64,000 bases of DNA from Dama dama (GCF_033118175.1 NC_083685.1:131023501-131087500), one strand, 5' to 3'. Positions 1 through 10,358 are shown, counted from the first letter of the stretch. The notes: a model not told the origin generated them from the letters alone. A program made the numbers and translations.

Positions 1-454
1 AGGGCCCGGGAGGTGGAAGACACCGGCTTCCAAAACCCCACCCGGCCCGGCAGGGCAGCCCGGCGCGCCCCTCCCCTCGCTGGGACAGCATCCACTCCAA
101 AGACGCGCGCCCCGAGCCGCCGGGCGGTGTGCAGGTGAAACCAATTTCGGTGAATTTCCCCACTCGGCTCTCCGCACAGATAACTCGAGCTCCAAACGTG
201 CCCTTCCCCGGCATCTGGTTCCCATCCCCCCACCTACCCCTTCCCACTCCCTAAAAATTCAGAAGAGCCTCAACCGAGCAAGCAGCCCGCCCAGCACAGG
301 GCGGGATCGGCTCCCGGACTCCCAGCTGGAACCCCCCCCCCAACCCCCAGATGGGAACGTTCGCCGCGCCCCGCCTCCCGCCAAGATTCCGGCTCAGTCT
401 ACACCTCGGTCCTCCCGGTTCCCCGAAACCAGAAATCCACTCACTCAGACAAGG

Positions 455-461
455 CTTTGAT
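455..461 (-). promoter_or_regulatory. TCF/LEF motif ATCAAAG (minus strand)
   Basis: The plus strand reads CTTTGAT, a perfect core TCF/LEF site on the minus strand. It is the outlying member of the five motifs in the island. It is about 1.1 kb inside the proposed intron 1. Confidence 0.4.
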
Positions 462-518
462 CTCCCAACTTTGCCAGAGAGCGGAGAAGCCTCAGGACTC
501 GCCGCCCCCTGCCCCCCG

Positions 519-532
519 CCCCCCCCCCCCCC
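519..532 (+). repeat. Poly-C run (14)
   Basis: An uninterrupted C14 run in the CpG island, preceded by shorter C runs. Similar runs occur at 910-922 (C13) and 2637-2654 (C18). Lengths of such runs are often uncertain in assemblies. Confidence 0.9.
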
Positions 533-909
533 GGAGCCGCAAACCCTACAAAACCGGATCAGAAACCGTCTCACGCTACCACCGCCTGTGCCAAGAATCC
601 CAAACTCTGCTGACCTCAAGCCTCTTTTTTCCACAAGCAAAAAGTCTTATCTAACCAATAAACCAGCCGCTCACCCCAGCATGGGAAGTATCAAACTCGG
701 GAGAGCGGAGGGGAGGGCTGGAGGGGGGGCGGGGCGCGACCCCGAACCGGAGGCCGGGGGCCCTGGGTCCGGGGTGGGCGCGCGTGGGCCCCGCGCGGGG
801 CCTCAGGCCGCCGGTAGCGCCGCGCTGCCCGGGCGGAGGGGAGGGGGGACGGCCCCGTTACCTGGAAGACGAAGGGGGCCCGAGGCCCGGTTCTCATCGC
901 TGTCGAGCG

Positions 910-922
910 CCCCCCCCCCCCC
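910..922 (+). repeat. Poly-C run (13)
   Basis: An uninterrupted C13 run within the CpG island. Confidence 0.9.
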
Positions 923-1198
923 GCCTCCCGGCTCGACCCCCGGCCCCGGTCCACCCCGACCGTCCGCTCCCAGCCACGAGTCCGGGCGCGGGTCGGAGGC
1001 GCCCGCAGAGAAGCCCGGAACGCGGCGGCCGGTCCAGCAATGGCGACGCGGAGGCTCGGCCTCTCCGAACCAGGGGCCGGGGCGGCCGGGGCGCGGGGCC
1101 GGCAGCAAGAGGGACGCGGGGAACGCAGGCGCCCCGGACTCGGGCCGCTCCGGCGCGCAGACTGAGCCTCGGCCGGCGATCGGGGCCCCTTTGCGCGG

Positions 1199-1268
1199 AC
1201 CGGGGGCTGGAGGGGAGGAGGGGAGGGGAGGAGAGAGCGGCGGGAGGGGGCGGGGGAGGGGAGGGGGC
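1199..1268 (+). other. G-rich tract able to form G-quadruplexes
   Basis: At least seven runs of four or more G separated by one to five bases lie on the plus strand, nearly all purine. This satisfies the usual G3+N1-7 quadruplex rule many times over. In the AXIN2 orientation the non-template strand is C-rich here and the transcribed strand is G-rich. Confidence 0.6.
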
Positions 1269-1529
1269 GCCGCCGCCCTTTCATCCCACCTCCCAAAGGC
1301 GCTCCGGCGCACTCTCGCACCCCGACTCCTACCCAGCGCCGCCCCGGCGCGGCGCCCCCGGGGGAGGGGGGTCTGCCCCCGCTCCGCCCCCGCCGCGGCC
1401 GCCGATCGCTAGAGTCTCTCCGCCTGGCCCCCGCCACCCGGGGCGAGCCCCCCGGAGCGCCGGGCGCCGCGCCCGCCACCCCTCTGCGCGCCCGCCCGGA
1501 GCGCGCCCCGAAATAGCCGGCCTGCCCAC

Positions 1530-1556
1530 TTCAAAGGGCCGCTCGGCACATCAAAG
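1530..1556 (+). promoter_or_regulatory. Pair of TCF/LEF motifs, TTCAAAG and ATCAAAG
   Basis: TTCAAAG lies at 1530-1536 and ATCAAAG at 1550-1556, 20 bp apart (about two helical turns), so bound factors would lie on the same face of the DNA. They sit just inside the proposed intron 1, 37 to 63 bp downstream of its donor. A tight pair in such GC-rich DNA is unlikely by chance and fits the Wnt-inducible AXIN2 promoter/intron 1. Confidence 0.6.
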
Positions 1557-1592
1557 CGCGCGGGCCGCCCGCCGCCGCGGCCTCGCACTCAC

Positions 1593-1850
1593 CAGGGGTC
1601 CGCGCGCGCGCTCCGCGCCCAGACCTCGCGGGCGCCCCGGGCAGGGCCCCGGCCCCGGCCTCCGGATCGGCTCGCCGCCGCGGCCCCAGGCCCCCCCGGG
1701 CCGGACCCGGCGTCGGGGAGCATGGGGAGGCGCGCGGCCGGGGAGGGAGTGCGGGGAGCCCGGCGGCGAGGGAGGCGGCGGCGGCGCGCCCGGCCGCCCC
1801 GCGTCTGCGGAAGATCCGAGTGGGCCTCGCCCCGCCGCGGCCGCCCCAGC
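1593..1850 (-). other. AXIN2: Candidate non-coding exon 1 of AXIN2 (5' end approximate)
   Basis: On the minus strand the sequence reads CTG|GTGAGT with the exon side ending at 1593 and the intron starting at 1592. This is a near-perfect splice donor inside the CpG island. AXIN2 is known to have a non-coding first exon, with the start codon in exon 2, so a donor here with no in-frame coding sequence fits. The right-hand limit of 1850 is only a guess at exon length, because the start site cannot be read from sequence. Weaker minus-strand donor-like sites also occur near 437 and 674. Confidence 0.42.
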
Positions 1851-1967
1851 CCCCCGGCCCCGCCGGCCGGGCTTTCGACGCGGGCGCCGCTTCCAGCAGC
1901 CGCTCCGCGCACCCCACGTCCTCCCGGCGCTTCCAACAAAAACTGCGCCGCGGACCTCACTGTGCAC

Positions 1968-1974
1968 TTCAAAG
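1968..1974 (+). promoter_or_regulatory. TCF/LEF motif TTCAAAG
   Basis: A perfect WTCAAAG core within CACTTCAAAGG, the same extended context (CACTTCAAAGG) as the motif at 1530-1536. The shared flanks suggest both are real sites and not chance hits. It lies upstream of the proposed AXIN2 exon 1. Confidence 0.55.
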
Positions 1975-2005
1975 GCGCGGGCCGGCGCACGGTCCTGAAA
2001 GGGAG

Positions 2006-2011
2006 GTAAGC
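2006..2011 (+). promoter_or_regulatory. Plus-strand splice donor, possible divergent transcript
   Basis: GGGAG|GTAAGC at 2001-2011 is a consensus splice donor on the plus strand, facing away from AXIN2. CpG-island promoters often fire in both directions, so this could end the first exon of a divergent non-coding RNA. No partner acceptor was identified, so this stays a suggestion. Confidence 0.2.
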
Positions 2012-2343
2012 GCCCGGCGCGCCCGCGCCGCCACCGGGCCCCCGCCGCCCCTCTGCCCGCCCGGCCGGCTAGCGGCCCCCTCCCCGGCCCTCCCCGACCC
2101 CGGCCGGGCCGGAGCTCCTCCCGCCCCCGGCGCCCGCGACGCGGCCGGGCGCGCCCTCGGCTCCGGCCCGGGGGGCCCGCGGGGCAGCCGCTCGGCCGGG
2201 ACCGCGCCTCCGCCCCACCTTTCAGAGCGCAGCCGGCGGCGGGGGAGCCGGGCGCCCGGGGCCCCGGGCGGCCCCGCGATCCATGGCTGCGAGCGCTTCT
2301 CTCCACTTCCCGGCGCCCGGCGGTACCGAGTTGCCAGGACCTG

Positions 2344-2350
2344 ATCAAAG
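2344..2350 (+). promoter_or_regulatory. TCF/LEF motif ATCAAAG
   Basis: A perfect core site within CTGATCAAAGCG near the upstream edge of the CpG island. It is the most distal of the island motifs relative to the proposed AXIN2 exon. Confidence 0.5.
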
Positions 2351-2636
2351 CGCCGCCGGCCCCGCGCGCCCGCCCCGCCGCCCTGATCCCGCCGCGCCAA
2401 TCCCCGCCGCGCTCGGCCGGCCCGCGCCGCCCGCCTTAAAGGGGCCGCGCCCGGCCCGCCCCGCCGGGCCCCCACGGCCGCCCGCGCCCGGCCCGAGTTC
2501 TGGTTCCGCCTCTCAAGTGCTCTGGCCTTTTTGCTCCGGCTTCCTCCGCCAGCCTGTCCCCGTCCTCCCCAGCTCGGGAAAGCAACAGTTTATTGTAGCA
2601 TCCTGGCCATTCTGAGAACTGCAAGCAGGCAGATTT

Positions 2637-2654
2637 CCCCCCCCCCCCCCCCCC
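2637..2654 (+). repeat. Poly-C run (18)
   Basis: An uninterrupted C18 run at the edge of the CpG island, followed about 70 bp later by an A13 run at 2721-2733. Confidence 0.9.
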
Positions 2655-3918
2655 ATCATCAAACACTTTTCTACCTCTGTTCAAGCTTCCCTGGGAATTT
2701 GGGCTTAGAGGAGCTTGTTTAAAAAAAAAAAAAGAGTGCTAGAGCAGGGGTGGACGGCTAAGTGTCACAGGAGGAACGTGCAGGCCTGAGCCAGAAGTCG
2801 CGCGTGCTTGTATTAGGACCCCGGTGCGTCGGTGGGTGTGTGAAGATGGTGTGAATCTGCCCACAGAGGCCTGGGGCCTGGAGGTGGGCCCATAGCCTCG
2901 CTGGGAAGCCAGCCTCAACTCCCTGCAGATTTTAACCCCACACTCCCAACCTGGCCATCAGGACCCTCCCAGCAGGTACACCCCCACCTTTCTGTATCAG
3001 CTGCATCCCCCACTCTCCCTATGTTGCATATTAAACAGACACGGGATGTCTTTTCCCCCATAGACTCTCAGTGCTAATGTAGTGAAAACTCCTCACCCCA
3101 CAATCGCCTCTGAGTCCCCCCAACATCCACCCAACAACCAGCTGGCTTAGAATAATAAGAAAATATACCATAAACCCAGAACATTGTTTATTTACTCATC
3201 TATTGCTATAGAATGATCTCTCATATGATAAGCTAATAATTGATTTTTCCTCCTCTTAAAAAACATAAAGGTGGAGCCCAGACTTGTTGCAGAAGGGAGA
3301 GGGGAGCTTGGCGTCCTCAGACGTGGAAGCACTGGCTTTCCACCTCTACTGTTTCTTTATTTATCTTCTTAGTGAATTGAATGGACAGCAAAACCTTTCC
3401 AATGCAGAGGGGCCTTGAGCCTTCATTAGGCCTTTAGGGCTTTAAAACAGGCAAGAAACATGTTTCTCTGGCTGCGTAGGTTTCTGCAGGGAGAGAGGCC
3501 ACCGAGATGCTCCCAGGACCGGGACCAGGGCCCAGAGCTCTGGCGAGACGAGTCGCCAGGGCTTCTCCCTCCCTGAGACCTGCCTCTCTATGTCCACGCT
3601 CTGCTCCTCGGGCTCACCCCCCGGGTGGCCAGGCTGGCGGGAAGCCAGTGGTCCAAGGCCAGGAAACACACGGCCACTTTGGGGCGGACCAGTGAACAAG
3701 AGTGGGCAGATGACTTAGCTCTGGGTTGGGACCGCTGCTGGGTGCGAGGAAGCTGGAAGCCAGTCCGCGTCTGCCCAGCCTCTCAGAATGCCACACACCC
3801 CCTCGGGGACCGGACCTGGCCCGGGGTTCCCAGGAGCCTTTCAGCCACAGAGGGTGTGAATCCAAGACCAGAAGGGGAGGCATTGCCATGAAAGCATCTA
3901 CAGTATAAACAACAGCAG

Positions 3919-3970
3919 CGTGTGTGCGTGTGTGTGCACAACGTGTACACACACACACACACACACACGC
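3919..3970. repeat. GT/AC microsatellite
   Basis: A GT-rich half (3919-3945) is followed by an AC-rich half (3946-3970), so the tract switches strand in the middle and is partly self-complementary. It could form a small hairpin or Z-DNA. Confidence 0.9.
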
Positions 3971-4949
3971 AATGTGGGGGAGGGGGGATCGCAAACTCCA
4001 AAATCAAAATAAACAGAGATCAGGAAGAGTCGGCTCTAAAAGGCAGTGGGCACTCGGTCTTCACGGGGGGCTTTCCTTCCCGCCAGCTGCCACCCCCTCC
4101 CACTCGCCACGCCCCCCGCCCGGCCTTCACCAAAGGGGCCCCCCTCTGCTCCCGAGGAGCCCAGCACTGGGCCCGGAGCGAGGGCGGGCTCTGCCTGGCG
4201 CTCTCAGCAGTGAGCACTTGGAGAGCCCGCTTTCCAGAACAGGTGCTCGGTCACCTTGGGCCAGCGCCTCCCTCTCGCCCCCCCGCCCTGTCCCCTGGTG
4301 GTACATTTAGCGCTGGGGCTGGGCCAAGCGCCCAGAAGCCAGGAGCCCCTCAAGCCCCCGGGTCCCCGACTACTTGTTGATATTTCTGGAGGAGGAGCCA
4401 AAGTCCCCTGCTTCTCCCCAGCCCCTTTCTCAAGATAGCACAGTTTTCCATTTTCCCCTTCTCCCTGGCAGCCGCAGCGTCATGTGACTGGTTGTAATCC
4501 TGCACGGTTGCCTGGAAACTGGAAAGCAAGGTGATGGATTTCTGCACATGCTCACTGCCCCTGCTTTGAAGACAAGCCCTACGGAGGATCAACAGCCCAC
4601 TTGGCCTAAGTGCAGACAAGTTTAATAAAGCAGAGAGTAATTCTTTTCTGGAATTAGGTACCGGGCTGAAATCCTAGAATCCCAGAAAACTCAGGGCTCC
4701 CTGCGAGGCACCTGGCCAGATCTCCAATCTTGAGTCAGCCGGACAAAACCTCCTGGGGCGGGGGCATGGGGGGGGGGGTGGGGGAGAGGTCACACCAGCT
4801 GCGACTTCAGAAGAGCTCAGACCCAGGACATCGCTCTTGAAGAGTCAGTGACTCTGTCTTTTATTTCTTTGGAAAACTGCCACCTTAGACAATGCGGCTT
4901 TGTGTGGGGAGGGGGTGGAGAGACACACAGGTAATCTTTCTAGAGAGAC

Positions 4950-5035
4950 TGCAGGTCACCCAGCTGCTCTGAGGCGCTGTGTTTACCTGTAAAGTGGAGG
5001 GGACACCCCTCCAAAGGCTGTTGTGAGGGGGCGCC
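4950..5035 (+). repeat. MIR fragment
   Basis: It matches the MIR core by eye: a 'cacccagctgctctgagg' stretch, then 'acctgtaaagtggagg' and 'ggctgttgtgagg'. These correspond to the familiar MIR 3' half. Heavily diverged. Confidence 0.55.
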
Positions 5036-5316
5036 ACGCTGGACACCCACGGCAGTCCCTGCAGTCACCCTTTCCTCAATAGCCTGTTAGCTGTTCTGGG
5101 AAGTAACTCCCATCTCTGAAGCAATGATGCCCTCCAATTAGGGGCCACGCTTCTGGCCTAGGGGGCTGGAAACCGAGCAGGGGGCACCTGCAGAGGGGAC
5201 CCCGACTTCTGCTGTCCTCCCAGGAAAGGGGCAGGGCTCGGTGCAAAGGGGTCTGTGCTGTCCGCTAGCTCTCAGAGGCCTTGTACCCAGGACCCCAGAG
5301 AAACCGCAGCAGCTGC

Positions 5317-5405
5317 GGCTTCCCTGGTGGTTCAGTGGTTAGGGCTCTCTGCGTCCGATGCAGGGGTTGCGGGTTTGATCCCTGGTTGGGGAACTAAGAT
5401 CCTAT
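5317..5405 (+). mobile_element. tRNA-Glu-derived CHR-type SINE, 5' part
   Basis: The tRNA-like head is visible, beginning GGCTTCCCTGGTGGTTCAG and continuing to the B-box region 'gggtttgatccctgg' and 'gaactaagatcc'. It is cut off where a Bov-tA body begins, giving a mosaic of two SINE families. Confidence 0.7.
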
Positions 5406-5606
5406 GGTGGGTCAGCCGTAAAGAGTCCGCCTGCAATGCAGGAGATGCAGGTTCCATCCCTGGGTCGGGAAGATCCCCTGGAGGAGGAAATGGTAACCCA
5501 CTCCAGAATTCTTCCTAGGAAATCCCAAGGACAGAGGAGCCTTGTGGGCGATAGTCCACGGGGTCGCAAAGAGTCGGATGTGACTGGGAGACTGAAAAAC
5601 AACAAT
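5406..5606 (+). mobile_element. Bov-tA SINE
   Basis: Recognised by the block order tRNA-like head ('gcctgcaatgcaggag'), 'gggaagatcccctggagg', 'cccactccag', 'ggacagaggagcct' and 'gcaaagagtcgga'. It ends in an A-rich AAC tail. Bov-tA is specific to ruminants. Confidence 0.85.
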
Positions 5607-5872
5607 ATATCTTTGGCAGCGTCTTCCAGCCAGGGGAGGCCTTAACATGGGGTTTAATCTAACCCACCATTCAAGAGATGAGGAAAGCGAAGCAGAGAGG
5701 AAGGGAGATCTTCCCAGGGCTCCTTGGACCACTTGCAAGCTAAGCTGGAACCCCCTGGGGCCTGACTCCTGGTCCATCCTCTCCGCTCCACACTATGGTC
5801 AGCAGACCTAGGCAGGGCTGCCCCCGGGAGACCCAGATCACCCTGGGTCCTCGGCTTCCATGACAGGACGGA

Positions 5873-5945
5873 TAAATATCATTTGATGAACAGAACATTG
5901 TAAATCAACTATACTCCTAATAAAGTTAAAACAAATAAATCACCA
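5873..5945 (+). mobile_element. L1 3'-end remnant
   Basis: It contains 'attgtaaatcaactatact' followed by AATAAA-like A-rich DNA, the familiar end of mammalian L1 3' UTRs. The same block recurs at 32,372-32,402. Confidence 0.55.
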
Positions 5946-6499
5946 ACTTAAGTGATAACCAAAAAAAACTGAAAAAAGTCATCAACCATCTTAATTAGTA
6001 CAATTCTGAAGGTAATCAAATAAAGGTTAAATAAAGGAAGGTTGCTGCTTTAAAACATAAGAGTAATTTGGGATGTATTCCTAAAGCATCATCGCAGGGC
6101 TTAGGCTGGAAATGCTGAGGAAGCCCGTTCATTCAGCTCCTACCAACGGGCGGCCTTGACCTCAGAAGTGGGGTCCCTCTGGCCGGCTCCTGGGTGGTGC
6201 TGCCAAGTCTTCAGGGGTGACAGGTGTTTCCACAGCGTCTCCGTGGGGTGGGTGCAGCTGAGGGTGGGGTGGAGACCCCACAGTCTGGGAGGAGGAGGGG
6301 AGCGGGAAAAGGTGGGCTCCGCTTCCTGCCCCTCGTGAGGGGAGGGGGAGGGAATGACAAGGTGGGGATTTTCAAGCCACAGGCAAAATAGCAAAGTCTT
6401 AGGCAGACCCATCCCCAGCAGTTTTGGGGAGAAACCTATTTTTAATAAAAATGATCATCTTCATTCTCTTCAATTTAGAATGAAATTAAGCTAAACAGT
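5946..6499. other. Intergenic, nothing recognised
   Basis: An AT-rich start is followed by a GC-rich middle around 6,150-6,350. No gene, RNA or clear repeat was recognised. Confidence 0.55.
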
Positions 6500-6802
6500 C
6501 AATCCTAAAGGAAGTCAACCCCGCATATGCACTGGAAGGGCTGATGCTGAAGCTGAAGCTCCAGTACCTTGGCCACCTGATGCAAAGAGTCGACTCACTG
6601 GAAAAGACCCTGATGCTGTTTGAAGTTTGAAGGCGGGGGGAGAAGGGGACGACAGAGGATGAGATGGTTGGATGGCATCATCACGCGATGGACATGAGTT
6701 GGAGCAAGCTCTGGGAGATGGTGAAGGATGGGGAAGCCTGGCGTGCTGCAGTCCGTGGGGTCACAAAGAGTCGGACCTGACTTAGCAACTGAACAACCAC
6801 AA
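6500..6802 (+). mobile_element. BovB LINE 3' fragment
   Basis: A decayed end of the BovB reverse-transcriptase ORF and its 3' UTR, with the blocks 'gctgaagctgaagctcc', 'ggccacctgatgcaaagag', 'aaaagaccctgatgctg' and 'gatgagatggttggatggc'. It ends in a SINE-like 'gcaactgaacaacc' tail. Heavily 5'-truncated and no longer coding. BovB is a RTE-clade LINE shared by ruminants and squamates through horizontal transfer. Confidence 0.85.
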
Positions 6803-8691
6803 AGCTAAACAATAATTTAAAACTTCCTAATCTGATTAACCTTCAGGTGCTTTTAATATTTACTATAAATGGAGCTAGAAACTGCTGGCAGGGCTGGCGT
6901 CCCACCAGGAATTTTCGTGGAGATGGGCTTTCGGGAGCTTGTCACCAGAAGAGACCATCCAGAGTCAAACAAATCCAGAAAGAGGTTCTGAGTTTTGAAG
7001 TTCTTGCCACCCGAGTGTCCAGCAGATTCACACACACAAAGGCTGTTTTCAGAAAAGGAAGTGAAAGATAGATAGGGAAAAAAGTCCCTGAAGTCAGCAT
7101 TCCAACTGGCAACACGTGAAACTTTGTAAATAAATAGGTCTGCGTTCCTGAGCTCCGGCCCTCCGTGGGCCTTGTTTTCTGCCCCTGAAGTTTTGTCCTG
7201 CTCCCTTTAAACAACTTCTGGAAGGGGCGGTTGTTCTGGCCTTGAGATCAGTCCCTTTGTTCCTTCACGTCAGTGTTTCTTCATTTGTTCTAAGCATCTC
7301 TGCCAGACGCTCGGTGCCTCCCCGGCTCCGAAGAGCTGGCCATGGAGGCCCAGGATACTTGGCAGGGCCCTGGGCTGCCCCGGAACACCTGGGAGGTTCT
7401 GGATTTGCTCCTGTTGAGCCTTCCCGATGTCAGGTCCTTGGCGATGCTCTAGCGAGGTCCTCATCCCCTGTCTGCTAGGCCTCAGAGCACTGGTGCTAGA
7501 AGGCTGACTTTCAAGAGGCGTCTGCGGGTGCAGTCTGCTCTGCCTGCCCTCTCACTGTCTCCCGCGCCCGCGATGGACTCTCCGCCTCGAAACCATCTCA
7601 GCAGGTGAGAGCCGCCCTGACTGGGCGGTCCCGGGCCTTTCTGGGTGGGCGCCTGCAGCTCTCCTCTCCTCAAGTCCTGCTCGCTTCTTCGGGATGCCCT
7701 TCCAATGGTGGCCGCCTCCCTTTCTGGGCTCCTCCCCATCAGGTGTCTTCCTCTTTCCATCCACAGCTCCAAGCCCCTCTCTCCAGGGACAAGGGCCTCC
7801 CGGCCCTCCAGCCCCACCTCTTCACCAGCCTCCTTCACCCTCCCATCCTGGACCACGGGGCCACAGGTGGCTAGAATTTAACACCGTTCAAATGGGACCA
7901 CCTTTGCCCCTCGTAGAAACCAGGCGGTCTCTGTCAGGCAGTGACCCTGCGTCCTTTGCTGCCTCCGAGCGAAACCTGGGCCCAGTCCAGTCTCCTCTTC
8001 CTCATGTGCCCCCACCCAGCGTCCAGCCCTGATGCTGCGGCCTCCTAGAATCTCCCCAAATCACCACCTTCTCCCCATCTCTGCCACTACTACACGGCTC
8101 TGACCCTTCTCTCTTGCCAGGAGCAGCAACATGTCCTAACTGTCCTCCTGGCCTGCCCTGGGGCCCTTACGTGATGCTGCCAAGAGCGTGCCAGGCGCTC
8201 TCCAGCTGACTGTGTCCTTCCCACCTTCAGATCCCCGCCGCTGCACACGACCTTCAGGTCAGGCCCAGAGCTCTGTGCAAGGCGATGGGGTGTTCACCTC
8301 ACGCAGAGTTACCATCCCTTCCTCTGTGCCTGCACGTCAGGAGTCCCCTGGCCGGCCGGCCGCCCCTCCGGCTCCTTCAGGCCTGGTCCCTCTTCCCCGG
8401 ACTGGAGCACCTCCTCCCGCTGTCATGGCGCCGGCGGCAACCTGGAGCAGAACTCACCCACTGAGCCACAGACCCAGGACGCAGGGGCCACCCTCCCGGA
8501 CACTCGCATTCCTCAGCCCAGCCCCTCCCAGGCACCGAGTCGGGACTTGATAACTGGTTGAACCATATTGTGGACAGAGGTGGAAGTGAAGGGGGGACCA
8601 ACTGGGGACCATCCACCTGGACTGAGCCGTCAGTCCCAGAAGCGCCCTTGCCAGGGTCCAGCCTTTAGTCCTGAGTCAGGACGGCTGTTGA
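6803..8691. other. Intergenic, nothing recognised
   Basis: Unique-looking, moderately GC-rich DNA. Several open frames of 60 to 120 residues overlap in different frames between 7,480 and 8,550, which is typical of C-rich DNA and not of a gene. No promoter, exon or repeat was supported. Confidence 0.5.
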
Positions 8692-8842
8692 TGAGATGAG
8701 GATGAGATGGTTGGATGGCATCACCGACTCAATGGACATGAGTTTGAGCAAACTTGGGGAGATAGTGGAGGACAGGGAAGCCTGACGTGCTGCAGTCCAT
8801 GGGGTTGCAAAGAGTCGGATAGACTGAGCGACCGAACACCAT
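8692..8842 (+). mobile_element. BovB LINE 3' fragment, short
   Basis: Only the last about 150 bp of the BovB 3' end remain: 'gatgagatggttggatggc', 'ggacatgagtttgagcaaac', 'gcagtccatggggttgcaaa'. Same orientation as the 6.5 kb copy. Confidence 0.85.
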
Positions 8843-10158
8843 CAACCACTAAAGGATGTCCCCTGAGCAGACAAGGAGAAATGACCTGGTATTACCCAGG
8901 TCATTTACCCAAATGGCTTCTTAGCAAAAAACGTTAGTATCCCACCCAGAAATTAAATGTGACAACTGAACTTCACTCCTGTACTAATGTTCTCTTGATA
9001 ACCACTTGCCCCAATAACTTGAGCACAGAACAAGATACAGTAATTTACTGAAACTGTGAAGTTTGTCTTGATAATACCGAGGAATTTCTCCAACACTTAG
9101 AAAACGTCAGGGAAAAATTAAGTGGAATAAACACACCACGTGCTGGCCAGCTCATCAGACAACGAAGACCCAGAGAAGACGCCACCAGCTTCACAGACGA
9201 TGAGGCCAGAGGGCCGCCTCCCAGCTAATAATACTGCTGCTTCCCCTCCCCTGAAATAAGAATGTTTTTTTTGCAGAATTGAAATTTTTTTTCAGGAAGA
9301 TCAAAACTTTGCACACGAATCCATCCATTCACAAATCAGACAATGATCAAGACCTGGTGGCTTGATTTGGGGGCCAGAACATTCAGTCACCGGAAGGGAG
9401 TAAGTGAGGGGCCTCCGCCCTGCCCCCGCCTCTATTCCAAGGTCAGGGGCAACTGGGACCCCTGGGCTAGGTGTTCCGCAGGTGTGAGACGGCCGCCGCT
9501 GGGTGGGGTGGCGGGCGGAGGGGTGTGACGCCTTCCTGGTGGAGTTTGGCCCCCCCAGGAGCCCCTGGCCGCAGGACGGTTTCTAGAGGCCAAGACCACA
9601 AGGCCGGTCTGGGTGAGCTCCGCCAGGGGCCGGGCGGCGGGGAGGCCCTTTACTCATGTGGGCCCTGGCCCTTTTCCTGGGGGCCTCCTCAGGCCCGCAG
9701 CTGCTTCACCCAAACTTGACTTTTCTGAGACTGTCCTGGCCCCCCCAGCCCACCCCGGGGCCTGACCTTTTGCCCCCACCAGGGGCGCCCCCGCCCCACC
9801 CCTCAGCTAGCCCTAGGGTGTCTGGACTCTGGATTTCCCTGAGAAAAGGTGTCAACATTCAACTCTACAAGACAATGGCGGGGCCTACCTGCCCTTGGCA
9901 GGGAGCTCCCCCCAAGAAGGGCCTGTTCTCGGGGAGCCAGGACGGGAAGGAGGTGAGCATCGCCAGGTGCAGCACGGGAGGAAGGGAAGCGGCGGGAGGA
10001 AGGGAGGCTTCGAGACCCAGTGCCGCGTTCCCGGACTTCGTGCAGCTGTCAGGCAGGAGAAACTGGGGCGCAAGGCGGGGCTCCGGTCGTCTCTGAGGCC
10101 GGGAGCCTGGGGGAGGACGAGCCTGCACCCTGCAGTCTCCCCAGGAGCGGGTGGGCCC
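8843..10158. other. Intergenic, nothing recognised
   Basis: AT-rich to about 9,350, then GC-rich with C and G runs. No supported gene or repeat. Confidence 0.5.
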
Positions 10159-10358
10159 TGGGGCTCCCCAGGTGGCACTGGCGATAAAGAAGCTGCCCAT
10201 GCAGGACCCCAAAGATCCCGGGCTCAATCCCAGGCTCTGGGAGATCCCCTGGAGGAGGGCACGTGCCTGGAGAATCCCGTGGACAGAGGAGCCCGGCGGG
10301 CCACAGTCCTTGGGGTCGCAAAGAGTCAGACACAACTTAGCAACTGAATAACAACAAC
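10159..10358 (+). mobile_element. Bov-tA SINE
   Basis: A full-length body with head 'ggggctccccaggtggc', then 'gagatcccctggagg', 'ggacagaggagcc', 'ggggtcgcaaagagtcag' and tail 'gcaactgaataacaacaac'. Plus orientation. Confidence 0.85.

Larger units (their letters stand above)
1..1592 (-). other. AXIN2: Probable 5' part of AXIN2 intron 1
   Basis: If the donor at 1593/1592 is used, this stretch is intronic and exon 2 with the start codon is outside the window. It is GC-rich down to about 700 and then less so. It contains TCF/LEF motifs at 455-461, 1530-1536 and 1550-1556, C runs at 519-532 and 910-922, and a G-rich tract at 1199-1268. TCF sites in the first intron as well as the promoter match what has been described for AXIN2. 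Confidence 0.42.
1..2560 (-). promoter_or_regulatory. AXIN2: CpG-island promoter and 5' region, probably of AXIN2
   Basis: This is a very GC- and CpG-rich stretch; the 60 bases from 1561 alone hold about thirteen CpG. CpG density falls sharply after about 2,560. Assignment to AXIN2 is by inference. CEP112 lies to the right on the minus strand, its neighbour in human 17q24 on that side is AXIN2 in the same orientation, and the island carries five TCF/LEF motifs, as known for the Wnt-induced AXIN2 promoter and first intron. AXIN2 encodes a scaffold of the beta-catenin destruction complex that acts as negative feedback on Wnt signalling. No AXIN2 coding sequence is visible: the coding exons would lie left of base 1. 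No strong TATA box was found; a weak TTTAAG-like element sits at 2434-2442. The exact start of transcription cannot be set. An unrelated CpG-island gene cannot be fully excluded. Confidence 0.72.
2734..5316. other. Intergenic DNA upstream of AXIN2, no gene seen
   Basis: No exon-like open frame with usable splice sites was recognised. The part 3050-3440 is AT-rich and unique-looking. The rest is GC-moderate with a CA/GT microsatellite at 3919-3970, a G-rich tract near 4756-4786 and a probable MIR fragment near 4950-5035. Several 60 to 150 residue open frames here are not supported as genes. Confidence 0.6.

Noticed and set aside
251..2475. Many overlapping long open frames (up to 404 codons) on both strands in the CpG island
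   Set aside because: GC-rich DNA rarely contains stop codons, so frames are open on both strands at once. None shows AXIN2 protein segments or another domain.
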